Shown piece after piece: positions 7,367 to 14,901 of a stretch of DNA of 57,816 nt. The DNA lies in contig NZ_RCZH01000027.1 in assembly GCF_006438875.1 (NCBI RefSeq), positions 14,658 through 72,473 on the forward strand. The letters are read 5' to 3'. The notes beneath the pieces are model-generated. The model was not told where the DNA came from, searched no databases, and was given only the letters and a program-made list of their open reading frames with translations. Origin of the DNA: Flavobacterium pectinovorum. GTDB lineage: Bacteria > Bacteroidota > Bacteroidia > Flavobacteriales > Flavobacteriaceae. How positions within the stretch are numbered: position 1 is the stretch's first letter; each line of letters begins with the position of its first letter. The translations under genes and the position numbers were made by a program.

Positions 7367-7561
7367 TTATGATTCGTCTTTTGTGGTGCGTACTAAACTG
7401 ATTCCGGACATGAAGAATACGATACCAAGAATGCCGTAAATAATTAGCGATTTAATATCTCTGGTTCCTCCGGATGTGCCAGCGAATATTACTGCTGTAT
7501 AAATAAGACCAACTATACCAAGAATGGTTAGCAAGCCTCCAAAAAATCTTTTTAGGTTCAT
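7367..7561 (-). CDS. Hypothetical small two-TM membrane protein
   Basis: From the ATG at 7561 the product has 64 residues: MNLKRFFGG, a hydrophobic segment to about residue 27, a Gly-Thr-rich loop (GTSGGTRDIKS), a second hydrophobic segment and a charged tail. An upstream in-frame extension exists but reads as non-coding leader, so the shorter start is preferred. The gene is convergent with panE, with one base between their stop codons. Proteins of this shape are common in Flavobacteriia and have no known function to my knowledge. Confidence 0.65.
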   Translation of the reverse strand: MNLKRFFGGLLTILGIVGLIYTAVIFAGTSGGTRDIKSLIIYGILGIVFFMSGISLVRTTKDES

Positions 7562-7694
7562 GATTTCTAGTTTTAAAATGTTCATAACAAAGCTATTATG
7601 TAATCTCTCGAAACCGTTATACAATTGTCTATAAAACTTATATCATTTACAGTGATAAAAAAATCTTTTAATACGATTTGTATGATTTAATTGT

Positions 7695-7702
7695 TATTTT
7701 TG
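7695..7702 (+). promoter_or_regulatory. -7 element before the secreted protein gene at 7726
   Basis: TATTTTTG matches TAnnTTTG and lies 23 bp before the ATG at 7726. It lies inside an upstream in-frame extension and so argues for the later start. The nearest TTG is 14 nt upstream, shorter than ideal. Confidence 0.5.
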
Positions 7703-7725
7703 GCGCAACCAATTTAACAACCAAA

Positions 7726-8274
7726 ATGAAAAAAAATTATCTGTTCTTATTTTTATCTGTCCTTTTATTTAATGGGGTCTATGCGCAGGATGAAGCTGTA
7801 ACTTCTGTTAGAAAAAATCAATTTAAAATTAATATGCTGTTTCCGGGATTCGTTTACGAGCATGGTTTTTCAGCAAAAAACACACTTTACTCCGAAGCGA
7901 GTCTAGGAATTGGTTATAGTTATAACAGCTATTACGATGAATCAAATGTATATCTTGCACCGTTAATTAGCGAGCAATTTCGTCATTATTATAATTTGGA
8001 AAAAAGAGCTGCCAAAGGCAAAAGAACGGCATATAACTCCGGGAATTTTATTGCTCTAAATGCTCAGTATAATTTTGAATCTATTTCTACAAATGAGAAA
8101 TACGGAAAGTATGTACAATCGTTTACATTAGCAGCACTTTGGGGATTTCAGCGTACTTATAAAGGAAAATTGAATCTTGAAGTTACTTTAGGTCCGGGAG
8201 TAAATTTTGATAAATTTAATACTGAATTTGTTCCTGTAGGAAACTTTACGTTAGGTTGGGTTCTTGGAAAATAA
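7726..8274 (+). CDS. Hypothetical secreted protein, probably a small outer-membrane barrel
   Basis: From the ATG at 7726 the product has 182 residues and begins with a signal peptide (KKNYLFLFLSVLLFNGVYAQ). The rest alternates short amphipathic strands rich in Tyr, Phe and Asn with Gly turns, such as EASLGIGYSYNSYYDE and FTLAALWGFQRTYKG. It ends in a strand (NFTLGWVLGK). This suggests a small outer-membrane beta-barrel, but no family was recognised. It stands alone between convergent genes and ends before a shared bidirectional terminator. Confidence 0.75.
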   Translation: MKKNYLFLFLSVLLFNGVYAQDEAVTSVRKNQFKINMLFPGFVYEHGFSAKNTLYSEASLGIGYSYNSYYDESNVYLAPLISEQFRHYYNLEKRAAKGKRTAYNSGNFIALNAQYNFESISTNEKYGKYVQSFTLAALWGFQRTYKGKLNLEVTLGPGVNFDKFNTEFVPVGNFTLGWVLGK

Positions 8275-8290
8275 CTTTATAAAAAAACAC

Positions 8291-8320
8291 AGAAAAACCT
8301 TGATTCGTCAAGGTTTTTCT
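8291..8320. terminator. Bidirectional terminator overlapping the response-regulator stop codon
   Basis: AGAAAAACCTTGA (8291-8303) and TCAAGGTTTTTCT (8308-8320) form a perfect 13-bp stem closed by the tetraloop TTCG. Runs of A and T flank it on both sides, so it can serve both converging genes. The right arm contains the last codons and the stop of the response-regulator gene. Confidence 0.9.
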
Positions 8321-8997
8321 ATTTTAAATTCTAAGCCAATATTACGAACACTTTCAATCTTGATTTTTGGATCTGAATTAAAATATTTTCTAAGTCTGCT
8401 GATAAAAACATCCATACTTCGACCGGAGAAATAATCATCTTTTTTCCAGACAGACATTAAAATTTGATCCCTTTTTAATAACTGATTATGGTTCAGATAT
8501 AAATACTCAATAAGAGAAGCTTCCATTTCTGTGAGTTGCTGGACATGATTTTTATTGTTTAAGGTTAATCGTTCATTATCAAAAATATAAGAACCAATTT
8601 CAATTGTATTATTTCCGTCCAGACTTCTCTTTTGTTCGATTCTTTTTAAGATATTCTGCAAACGTAAAACCAGTTCGTCGACTTCAAAAGGTTTTATAAT
8701 ATAGTCGTCTGCGCCAAGTTTTAATCCAATGATTTTGTCTTCTTGTAACTTTCTTGCCGTTAGAAAAACAAATGGAATCTCAGGATTGATTGTAATTATT
8801 TTTTCGGCCAATGAAAATCCGTCCAATTTTGGCATCATGACGTCAAAAACACAAATATCAAAAGTTTGGTTTTTAAAATAGTCCAAAGCTATTTCTCCAT
8901 TTTCTGCCCAGATTACTTCAAATTGATGCAGTTCTAAATATTGTTTTAAAATGGCAGCAAAATCAAAATCGTCTTCGGCTAAAAGTAGTTTTTTCAA
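8308..8997 (-). CDS. OmpR/PhoB-family response regulator
   Basis: This 229-residue protein has a receiver domain (about residues 3-115) and a winged-helix DNA-binding domain (about 130-225). The acidic pocket is AEDD at 7-10. The phosphorylated Asp is D52 in VFDVMMPKLDG, and the conserved Lys is in IIKPFEVDEL near 102. The C-terminal recognition region is visible as SGRSMDVFISRLRKYF. The gene lies 10 bp downstream of the histidine-kinase gene in the same direction. Proteins of this type bind direct repeats of about 11 bp; such repeats occur at 10586-10612 before the divergent barrel gene. Confidence 0.95.
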   Translation of the reverse strand: MKKLLLAEDDFDFAAILKQYLELHQFEVIWAENGEIALDYFKNQTFDICVFDVMMPKLDGFSLAEKIITINPEIPFVFLTARKLQEDKIIGLKLGADDYIIKPFEVDELVLRLQNILKRIEQKRSLDGNNTIEIGSYIFDNERLTLNNKNHVQQLTEMEASLIEYLYLNHNQLLKRDQILMSVWKKDDYFSGRSMDVFISRLRKYFNSDPKIKIESVRNIGLEFKIEKP

Positions 8998-9007
8998 AAT
9001 AAGGTAA

Positions 9008-10366
9008 TTAAACTTTTAATAAAATAGTAAACTGAGTTCCTTTTCCTAAATCACTCACAACGCTAACAGAACCCTGATGCGCTTTTATAATTTGATTGAC
9101 ATAATACAATCCTAAACCTAAGCCTTTTGTATTATGAAGATTTCCTTGTTCTACGCGATAGAATTTTTCAAAAAGAAGTGATTGTTTGTTTTTTTCAATT
9201 CCAATTCCATCATCTTCAATAGTAATCGAAAATTGATTTTGGATTATTCTAGTTTTTATCGTTATTGTATTTGAACCATATTTTACTGCATTTTCCAAAA
9301 CATTTAAAAAAGCAGTTGTCAGATGGAATTTGTCTAAAACTAAAATTGTTTTCTGCGTTTGAAAATCAGTTTGAAGATTGATTTTTGGGAATGTAATCCT
9401 AAAATCATTTATAATTGAAAGCAGAAAATCTTCGGTTTGTAGTTTCTCTTTTTGTAATTCAATTTCGTTTTCTGCAAGCGAATTTGCCATAACCTGATCG
9501 ATTAAATGCTGTAAACGATTGTTCTGACGTGAAATCGTATTGACAATAGCATTGAAATTCTCATCATTATAGCGAATATTTTTCTGCTCCAGAATTTTGG
9601 TTGAAATTCCTAAAGTAGCCAAAGGCGTTTTAAGTTCGTGTGTAATATTATTGATAAAATCAGTTTTTACATCGCTTACTTTTTTCTGTTTGATTAAAGC
9701 TTTAATCGCAATTACAAAAAGCGTTATAAGCGTTAAAATCGATAATAAAGACAAAATCAAAACAACCATCATTCGTCTTAAAATGATCATTTCCCAATCA
9801 ATAACAGAAACATACATAGAATCTTCTGTCAACAATTTATAATCCTGATTTTCAAAAGTTCCGTTGGTTGTTCCCACATAATTCCGCACCAGGAAAGCGT
9901 GATTTAAAGAAACTAGATTTCCGTATAATTTGTTTTGGATAAAAGGCTTTTCAGAGAAAATAGTATCTGTCCTTTTTGTGTTCCGATAAAGTATAAATTT
10001 ATTCAGTACAATGGCAAAATCAATTTTAAGATTGGGTAAATCTCTTTCGAATTTACGTTTGATTTTCTGTGTCAATACATCTTGAAATTCATTGTCAAGA
10101 ACACCATTTTTAATGTCGAGTTTGGTCTTTTTTCCTTTGATATAATTTTCAGATAAGCTTTTATAAAGAGCTTCCTTTTTAGAAACAATTACGGAGTCGA
10201 TATCACTGTAATTATTGGAGATCTGAGCGATTTCGTTTTTGATTTCGGTATGAAATTGCGCCACTTTATAATCGTAAGTCGTTTTTACCAAATAACATTG
10301 AACCGTCGACAAAACGATTAATGCAATGACAGAAAACACGATTAATAAATTGATTCTTTGTTTCAT
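9008..10366 (-). CDS. Membrane sensor histidine kinase
   Basis: This 452-residue protein has an N-terminal membrane helix (about residues 7-27), a periplasmic sensor domain of about 170 residues, and a second helix (about 199-222). The HisKA domain follows with H243 in the H-box NNITHELKTPLA. The HATPase domain shows the N-box NVLENAVKYG, the G1 box EDDGIGIE and the G2 box KGLGLGLYYV. The periplasmic domain has no motif I can name, so the signal is unknown. It is first in an operon with the response regulator and is divergent from a large outer-membrane barrel gene, the likely target. Confidence 0.95.
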   Translation of the reverse strand: MKQRINLLIVFSVIALIVLSTVQCYLVKTTYDYKVAQFHTEIKNEIAQISNNYSDIDSVIVSKKEALYKSLSENYIKGKKTKLDIKNGVLDNEFQDVLTQKIKRKFERDLPNLKIDFAIVLNKFILYRNTKRTDTIFSEKPFIQNKLYGNLVSLNHAFLVRNYVGTTNGTFENQDYKLLTEDSMYVSVIDWEMIILRRMMVVLILSLLSILTLITLFVIAIKALIKQKKVSDVKTDFINNITHELKTPLATLGISTKILEQKNIRYNDENFNAIVNTISRQNNRLQHLIDQVMANSLAENEIELQKEKLQTEDFLLSIINDFRITFPKINLQTDFQTQKTILVLDKFHLTTAFLNVLENAVKYGSNTITIKTRIIQNQFSITIEDDGIGIEKNKQSLLFEKFYRVEQGNLHNTKGLGLGLYYVNQIIKAHQGSVSVVSDLGKGTQFTILLKV

Positions 10367-10424
10367 TACTTCTTAATTATGGCACGCGAATGACGCGGAT
10401 TAAACGGTTTTACACTGATTTTTT

Positions 10425-10508
10425 TTTCACGCAGATTTAAAAAAGATTTAAGCAGATTAAAATTAATCCCCTTAAATCTGCTTAAATCTTTTTTAAATCT
10501 GCGTGAAA
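10425..10508. repeat. Very long near-perfect hairpin between the kinase and barrel genes
   Basis: The arms at 10425-10460 and 10472-10508 pair through about 36 positions, essentially without mismatch, around an 11-nt centre. Words such as CACGCAGATTTAAAAAAGAT recur in reverse. It lies just upstream of the kinase start at 10366 and could be transcribed in its leader. It belongs to the intergenic palindromes built from recurring words. Confidence 0.8.
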
Positions 10509-10585
10509 TTAACGTGCGCTGATCCGTAAAATCTGTGGGCAAATTTTCAAGTCAAAAATAATGTTTTTATAGTTCAAAAAGTCCG

Positions 10586-10642
10586 TTAACTCCGCATTAA
10601 CCTTCAATTAACCTACAGAACTCTTTTTTAGAAGCACTTTTG
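10586..10642 (+). promoter_or_regulatory. Probable response-regulator site and promoter of the barrel gene
   Basis: TTAAC occurs at 10586, 10597 and 10608, exactly 11 bp apart. This is the spacing used by OmpR/PhoB-type regulators. Downstream, CACTTTTG at 10635-10642 is a near match to TAnnTTTG, 30 bp before the ATG. There is no TTG at the -33 position, as expected for an activator-dependent promoter. The repeats would lie at about -63 to -37 from the start of transcription. Confidence 0.65.
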
Positions 10643-10671
10643 TAGCGTTTCAATCTAAAATCAATCAAAAA

Positions 10672-12786
10672 ATGAATGTTTATTTGCCTTTAAAACTTAT
10701 TCTAATTGTACTCTTATTTTGTTTTTCTCTTATTGGAAATGCTCAAACGGAAACTCCCAAAGACAGTATTTCCAATAAATTAAAAGAAGTTGTAATCTCT
10801 CAAAGTAAAAAAACTTTTACCAATACAAACGGAAATATAAAAGTAGACGTTGCCAATTCTATTTACAATTCAATACCCAATGCTGTTGATTTATTGGCAA
10901 AATTACCAACAGTTCAAATAAGCTCCGACAAAGAAAGTATTACGGTTGTTGGAAAAGGAAATCCGCTGATTTATATCGACAATCAAAAAGTAGGGATGAA
11001 CGATTTGAATGCTTTGGCTGTAGCCGATATTAAAGCCATCGAAATCATTCAGAATCCTTCTTCAAAATATGAAGCCGAAGGACGCTCCGTAATTTTAATT
11101 ACAAGGAAATTTAGCAAAAAAGATAGTTTTAGAACCGAAATTTCTGAAGTTGCTTCTTTCAAAAAAAACTACAACAATTACCTTGGGTTTAATTCTAATT
11201 TCAAAAAAAATAAATTGGAGTTGAAAGCTAATTTTAACTACAATAGACTGAATCCTTGGGAAGGCCATAGTATCGATTATCAAATTCCAACGGCAGATAT
11301 TGCTTCTAAATATGATGTAATGGCCGAAACCACGAGAAATCAATATGTTTTCGGTGCTGGTTTATTTTATAAAATAAATGAAGACGATTATTTCTCCTTT
11401 AGTGTCAATAGCAAGTTACAATCCGATACATTTCCAATCAATACGGTAACAAATAATAAGAATAAAGACGTAGTAAATAACGTGGTAACTTTTACCGACA
11501 ATGATAGTAAAAAGAATTTTGTAAACTCTTTTTTAAATTATCAGAAGAAAATAAAACCATTAAATGCACAGGTTTTTGCAGGTTTGCAATATTCTAATTT
11601 TGATCAGGGATTATATACAAACGTATATAATAATTTTAATGATACTGAATTTGAACAGACACAAATCAGGAATCAAAAATTTAAGATCAATTATTTTTCA
11701 GGACGAATTGATGTAGAGAAAAAGTTTAAAAATGATATGAAATTTGAGATGGGAGGATTATATTCAGCTGCAAATTCTAGATCAGATGTTGCTATTTTTT
11801 ATACCGAAACGAGTCAAAATGAATTAAGTAATTACGACTTTAAAGAAGAGAATTTATCCGGATATTCACAATTATCCGGTAAGATTAAAAAAGTCGATTT
11901 TTCACTTGGTTTTAGAGTAGAAAACTCAAATATAATTGGGAAGTTTAGAACTGATGCCGAACCGTTACTTGAAATAAATTATACCAATTTTTTCCCGAAA
12001 GCACAGTTTACATTTCCCATAGATAGTACAAAAAATATTTCTGTAAATTATGCCAGAAGTATTTCAAGACCTAATTATTCCTCATTAAGTCAGGGAGCAA
12101 CTTATATAAATCCTTATTTTTTATATGCCCGAAATATTAATTTAGGTCCAACATTTATCAACGAAATTTCGACCACTTTTCAATACCATGACAAGTCAGT
12201 TAAACTTAGTTATTCTCAGGCAAAAGATCCTGTTTACAATAGTTTTTCTTTTGATGATCAAACTAATATAATGACTTTTAAAGACATAAACTTTGATAAA
12301 AGTTATGCATTCTCAGCCGATTTTACATTACCGTTTACCTATAAATTTTGGACAACAACCAACTCTTTAGTTTTTATTCTTGAAAAGATTGAAGATAATA
12401 CTGCGGTATCTCTCGGTTCAAAACCGTATTCTTATTATAGTTCAAATAACGAATTTAAGCTTCCGGGAGATTATTCATTTGTTCTGAATTTTTGGGGATT
12501 AACAAAACGATATACGGGAGTTTTTGAAACAAATGCGAGATTTATAGTAGATATGGCGGTTTCAAAAACCTTCGCTAAGAATTGGAATTGTACTTTAAGC
12601 TCCAATAATATTTTTAAGAATAATATTGAAACCGAAAAATTTACAATCAATAATGTAAATTCTAAAGCAAGATATGTTGTTGATAATCACGAGATTTCAA
12701 TCGCTATAAAATACTCTTTCGGAAAGGTAAAAGAAACCGAATTTAAAGAGAAAAACAACGACGAAAACCAGAACAGGGTTAATTAA
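10672..12786 (+). CDS. Outer-membrane beta-barrel protein, TonB-receptor-like
   Basis: This 704-residue protein has a signal peptide ending near residue 24 (LIGNAQ). A plug-like region (about 35-145) follows with LKEVVISQ, PNAVDLLAKLPTVQI and the line DIKAIEIIQNPSSKYEAEG. A barrel of many amphipathic strands runs to the C-terminus. It matches the OMP_b-brl_3 type of Bacteroidetes proteins but lacks the CarboxypepD_reg domain that often precedes the plug. Its ligand is unknown. It is divergent from the two-component system, whose regulator probably controls it through the 11-bp TTAAC repeats. Confidence 0.85.
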   Translation: MNVYLPLKLILIVLLFCFSLIGNAQTETPKDSISNKLKEVVISQSKKTFTNTNGNIKVDVANSIYNSIPNAVDLLAKLPTVQISSDKESITVVGKGNPLIYIDNQKVGMNDLNALAVADIKAIEIIQNPSSKYEAEGRSVILITRKFSKKDSFRTEISEVASFKKNYNNYLGFNSNFKKNKLELKANFNYNRLNPWEGHSIDYQIPTADIASKYDVMAETTRNQYVFGAGLFYKINEDDYFSFSVNSKLQSDTFPINTVTNNKNKDVVNNVVTFTDNDSKKNFVNSFLNYQKKIKPLNAQVFAGLQYSNFDQGLYTNVYNNFNDTEFEQTQIRNQKFKINYFSGRIDVEKKFKNDMKFEMGGLYSAANSRSDVAIFYTETSQNELSNYDFKEENLSGYSQLSGKIKKVDFSLGFRVENSNIIGKFRTDAEPLLEINYTNFFPKAQFTFPIDSTKNISVNYARSISRPNYSSLSQGATYINPYFLYARNINLGPTFINEISTTFQYHDKSVKLSYSQAKDPVYNSFSFDDQTNIMTFKDINFDKSYAFSADFTLPFTYKFWTTTNSLVFILEKIEDNTAVSLGSKPYSYYSSNNEFKLPGDYSFVLNFWGLTKRYTGVFETNARFIVDMAVSKTFAKNWNCTLSSNNIFKNNIETEKFTINNVNSKARYVVDNHEISIAIKYSFGKVKETEFKEKNNDENQNRVN

Positions 12787-12866
12787 TTCAATTTGGTATG
12801 TTAACCCATATTAAGAATTAGAGATTTGCATAAAACACAAGTATTTAACATTCAATAGACAACAGC

Positions 12867-13046
12867 TTTTGTTCCATCGGAACATTTCATCGGTAGAAAA
12901 AAAAATGGTTGTAATTTGATTTCATCCCTTAGGGATGTTTGATAAATTGTATGTTCATATATTGGTTATGAATCAAACGTTCCTACGGAACGTAAAAAAA
13001 ACGCATCATTATTGAGTTACCGATGAAATGTTCCGATGGAACAAAA
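12867..13046. repeat. Four-hairpin GTTCC/GGAAC element, copy 1
   Basis: The outer ends TTTTGTTCCATCGGAACA and TGTTCCGATGGAACAAAA are inverted copies, each itself a small hairpin, and each is joined to ATTTCATCGGTAG or its reverse. Two inner hairpins (CATCCCTTAGGGATG and CGTTCCTACGGAACG) lie between. A second element at 19748-19947 has the same four-hairpin plan with different loop and stem sequences. No gene is present in this 12787-13195 gap. Confidence 0.75.
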
Positions 13047-13048
13047 AA

Positions 13049-13084
13049 ACAAGTAATTGATTTGTTATCAATTACTTGTTTTTT
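13049..13084. terminator. Hairpin with T run after the GTTCC element
   Basis: ACAAGTAATTGAT and ATCAATTACTTGT form a perfect 13-bp stem with a five-base loop, followed by T residues and preceded by A residues. It may be a bidirectional terminator. Confidence 0.7.
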
Positions 13085-13146
13085 AGTGATTTTTTTAATG
13101 CGTAGTCTGGGTTAAAATATCAACTTGAATTAATTTAGTTAAAACA

Positions 13147-13177
13147 AAAAATCCCTTGAAATTTTCAAGGGATTTTT
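13147..13177. terminator. Terminator after rsmD
   Basis: AAAATCCCTTGAA pairs with TTCAAGGGATTTT. A and T runs flank it on both sides. It lies 19 bp beyond the rsmD stop codon and could serve transcription in either direction. Confidence 0.85.
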
Positions 13178-13195
13178 TTATGCTTTAAAAGGAAA

Positions 13196-13798
13196 TTATC
13201 CTTCGTCTTCTTCTGTTACTTTTATAGAATTGTCCGGAAGTTCTTCATCGTCGTCAGTTGAGTTCAATTCGAAGAAACTAAAGAAAGATCCACCGTAGTT
13301 TTTCTGGAAAGAAAAATTACTTAAGTGCTCCATTTTTGTATATTTTGAATGCTCGATAATCATCATTCCGTCTTCATGAAGCAATTCTCTTTCAAAAACC
13401 GTTAAAACAATTTTTTCAAAAGAAGCCTGATCTAATGCGTAAGGAGGATCGGCAAAAATAATGTCGTAGGATGTTTTACAGTTTTCCAGAAATTTGTAAA
13501 CATCACTTTTTGTAGCAGCAATATTAAAATCATATTCTGATGCTACTTGTTTGACGAATTTCACACATCCAAAATCTCCATCGACGGAGGTAATTGGTGC
13601 GCTTCCGCGTGAAGCAAATTCGTAACTGATATTGCCTGTTCCTGCAAATAAGTCTAAAACCTTTAAGCCTTCAAAACTAAAATGATTATTTAAAACATTA
13701 AACAATGCTTCTTTACTCATGTCAGTCGTTGGTCTTACAGGAAGGTTTTTTGGCGGAAAAATGCGGCGTCCTTTGTATTTTCCTGATATGATTCTCAT
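13196..13798 (-). CDS. rsmD: 16S rRNA (guanine-N2)-methyltransferase RsmD
   Basis: The 200-residue product methylates G966 of 16S rRNA (E. coli numbering) using S-adenosylmethionine. The start MRIISGKYKGRRI and the line RPTTDMSKEALFNVL are family signatures. The SAM-binding motif is VLDLFAGTGNISYEFASRG (about residues 46-64), and the catalytic motif is FADPPY (about 115-120). An acidic tail (TDDDEELPDNSIKVTEEDEG) extends the usual length slightly. Its start overlaps the end of the DUF3822 gene by 4 bp, so the two are translationally coupled. Confidence 0.94.
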   Translation of the reverse strand: MRIISGKYKGRRIFPPKNLPVRPTTDMSKEALFNVLNNHFSFEGLKVLDLFAGTGNISYEFASRGSAPITSVDGDFGCVKFVKQVASEYDFNIAATKSDVYKFLENCKTSYDIIFADPPYALDQASFEKIVLTVFERELLHEDGMMIIEHSKYTKMEHLSNFSFQKNYGGSFFSFFELNSTDDDEELPDNSIKVTEEDEG

Positions 13799-14616
13799 GA
13801 TTGAAATAAGATATAATGTTTTTGATTTTGTGCAGTTGAAAAGCTGTTTCTTTGCTGTAAAGCATCAACGTCCATAAATGATATATGGCGAATATACTTG
13901 TACGCAATGGCATAAAACGGATCGTTTTTTTCTATCGTACCTAATAATTCAAGCTGAAAGCTTTCAGGATTTAAGCTCAATTGCTCGGCAGTGAAAAGGA
14001 TATAATAGATAAAATCTTCAGGAGTCTGGTATTCAAATGAATTGAATAACAGTAGTTTTTGATTTTGAACAACGATAATTTCAAAATGATCTGTATTGAA
14101 ATTGACAACCATTTTTTTCTCGTCATTGTTTCTTGAACCGTCCAAAATCTTTTCGACTAAAATGCTGTTAGCATGTTTGTAATCGAAAGAACCAAACTGA
14201 TCAATAAAAAAATTATTGATATTCACGTATGGTATATAAACGGAATTCATATGATAATTTGAAATCTGATCGTACGCAAAAAAATCAGTTTCAAAAACTT
14301 TTGTGTTGTATTGTAAATAACTTCCAAGATAATCTTCATCAAACAAAGGCGTCGGTACAAACGTTGAAAGGTTATTGTTGTGAATAACTAAAACTTCGTC
14401 GTAAGTATCTTTTAACTCCGGATTATTTTTGAAAGCATCACCAAAAAGTTCTTCAATTTTGGTCGCTTTATGAAAAGGATCAAACTGAATTTCTTTTAAT
14501 GAAGTAATTGTATTATTTAAAGTATCAAAACAACAAAATGACAATCCGGTCAAGGAAACCTGAATAGAAAGTTTTTTGTATTTTTTTGAAGTGATATTAG
14601 TATTTTGCAATGACAT
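13795..14616 (-). CDS. DUF3822-family protein
   Basis: This 273-residue protein fits DUF3822, a Bacteroidetes family of unknown function usually beside rsmD. Readable parts include KKLSIQVSLTGLSFCCFD (about residues 14-31), TFVPTPLFDEDYLGSYLQYN (about 90-109) and NFNTDHFEIIVVQNQKLLLFNSF. These suggest an actin/ASKHA-like arrangement of strands; that fold assignment is inference. There is no signal peptide or membrane helix. It overlaps rsmD by 4 bp, which suggests a role in or near ribosome maturation only by association. Confidence 0.85.
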   Translation of the reverse strand: MSLQNTNITSKKYKKLSIQVSLTGLSFCCFDTLNNTITSLKEIQFDPFHKATKIEELFGDAFKNNPELKDTYDEVLVIHNNNLSTFVPTPLFDEDYLGSYLQYNTKVFETDFFAYDQISNYHMNSVYIPYVNINNFFIDQFGSFDYKHANSILVEKILDGSRNNDEKKMVVNFNTDHFEIIVVQNQKLLLFNSFEYQTPEDFIYYILFTAEQLSLNPESFQLELLGTIEKNDPFYAIAYKYIRHISFMDVDALQQRNSFSTAQNQKHYILFQS

Positions 14617-14697
14617 ATTGATTTACAATTCGTTACCTGTTTTACAAGAAAGAATTTAAGGCGACCACAAACTTACAAATAAAATAAATAACAATAT

Positions 14698-14850
14698 CAA
14701 TGTCAAAAATCAATTTCAATGTCAATCAATGTCAATTTCAATGACAAATTGAAAAATCAATACCAAATTTCCATTTAAAAAGTTTTGTGAGTTTACTTTG
14801 TTAATTTTTATTAAATTGATTTTTGAAATTGAAATTGATTTTTGACATTG
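14698..14850. repeat. Inverted repeat between DUF3822 and helicase genes
   Basis: A 22-nt arm at 14698-14719 (CAATGTCAAAAATCAATTTC and two more bases) is perfectly repeated in reverse at 14829-14850. Shorter TCAATGTCAA and TCAATTTCAA words recur inside. It lies between divergent start sites and could be a double operator or a cruciform-forming repeat. Confidence 0.65.
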
Positions 14851-14901
14851 ACATTGAATTTGCCATTAAAAAAGCCGAACTTTGTATCTCAATATTCCCT
14901 T

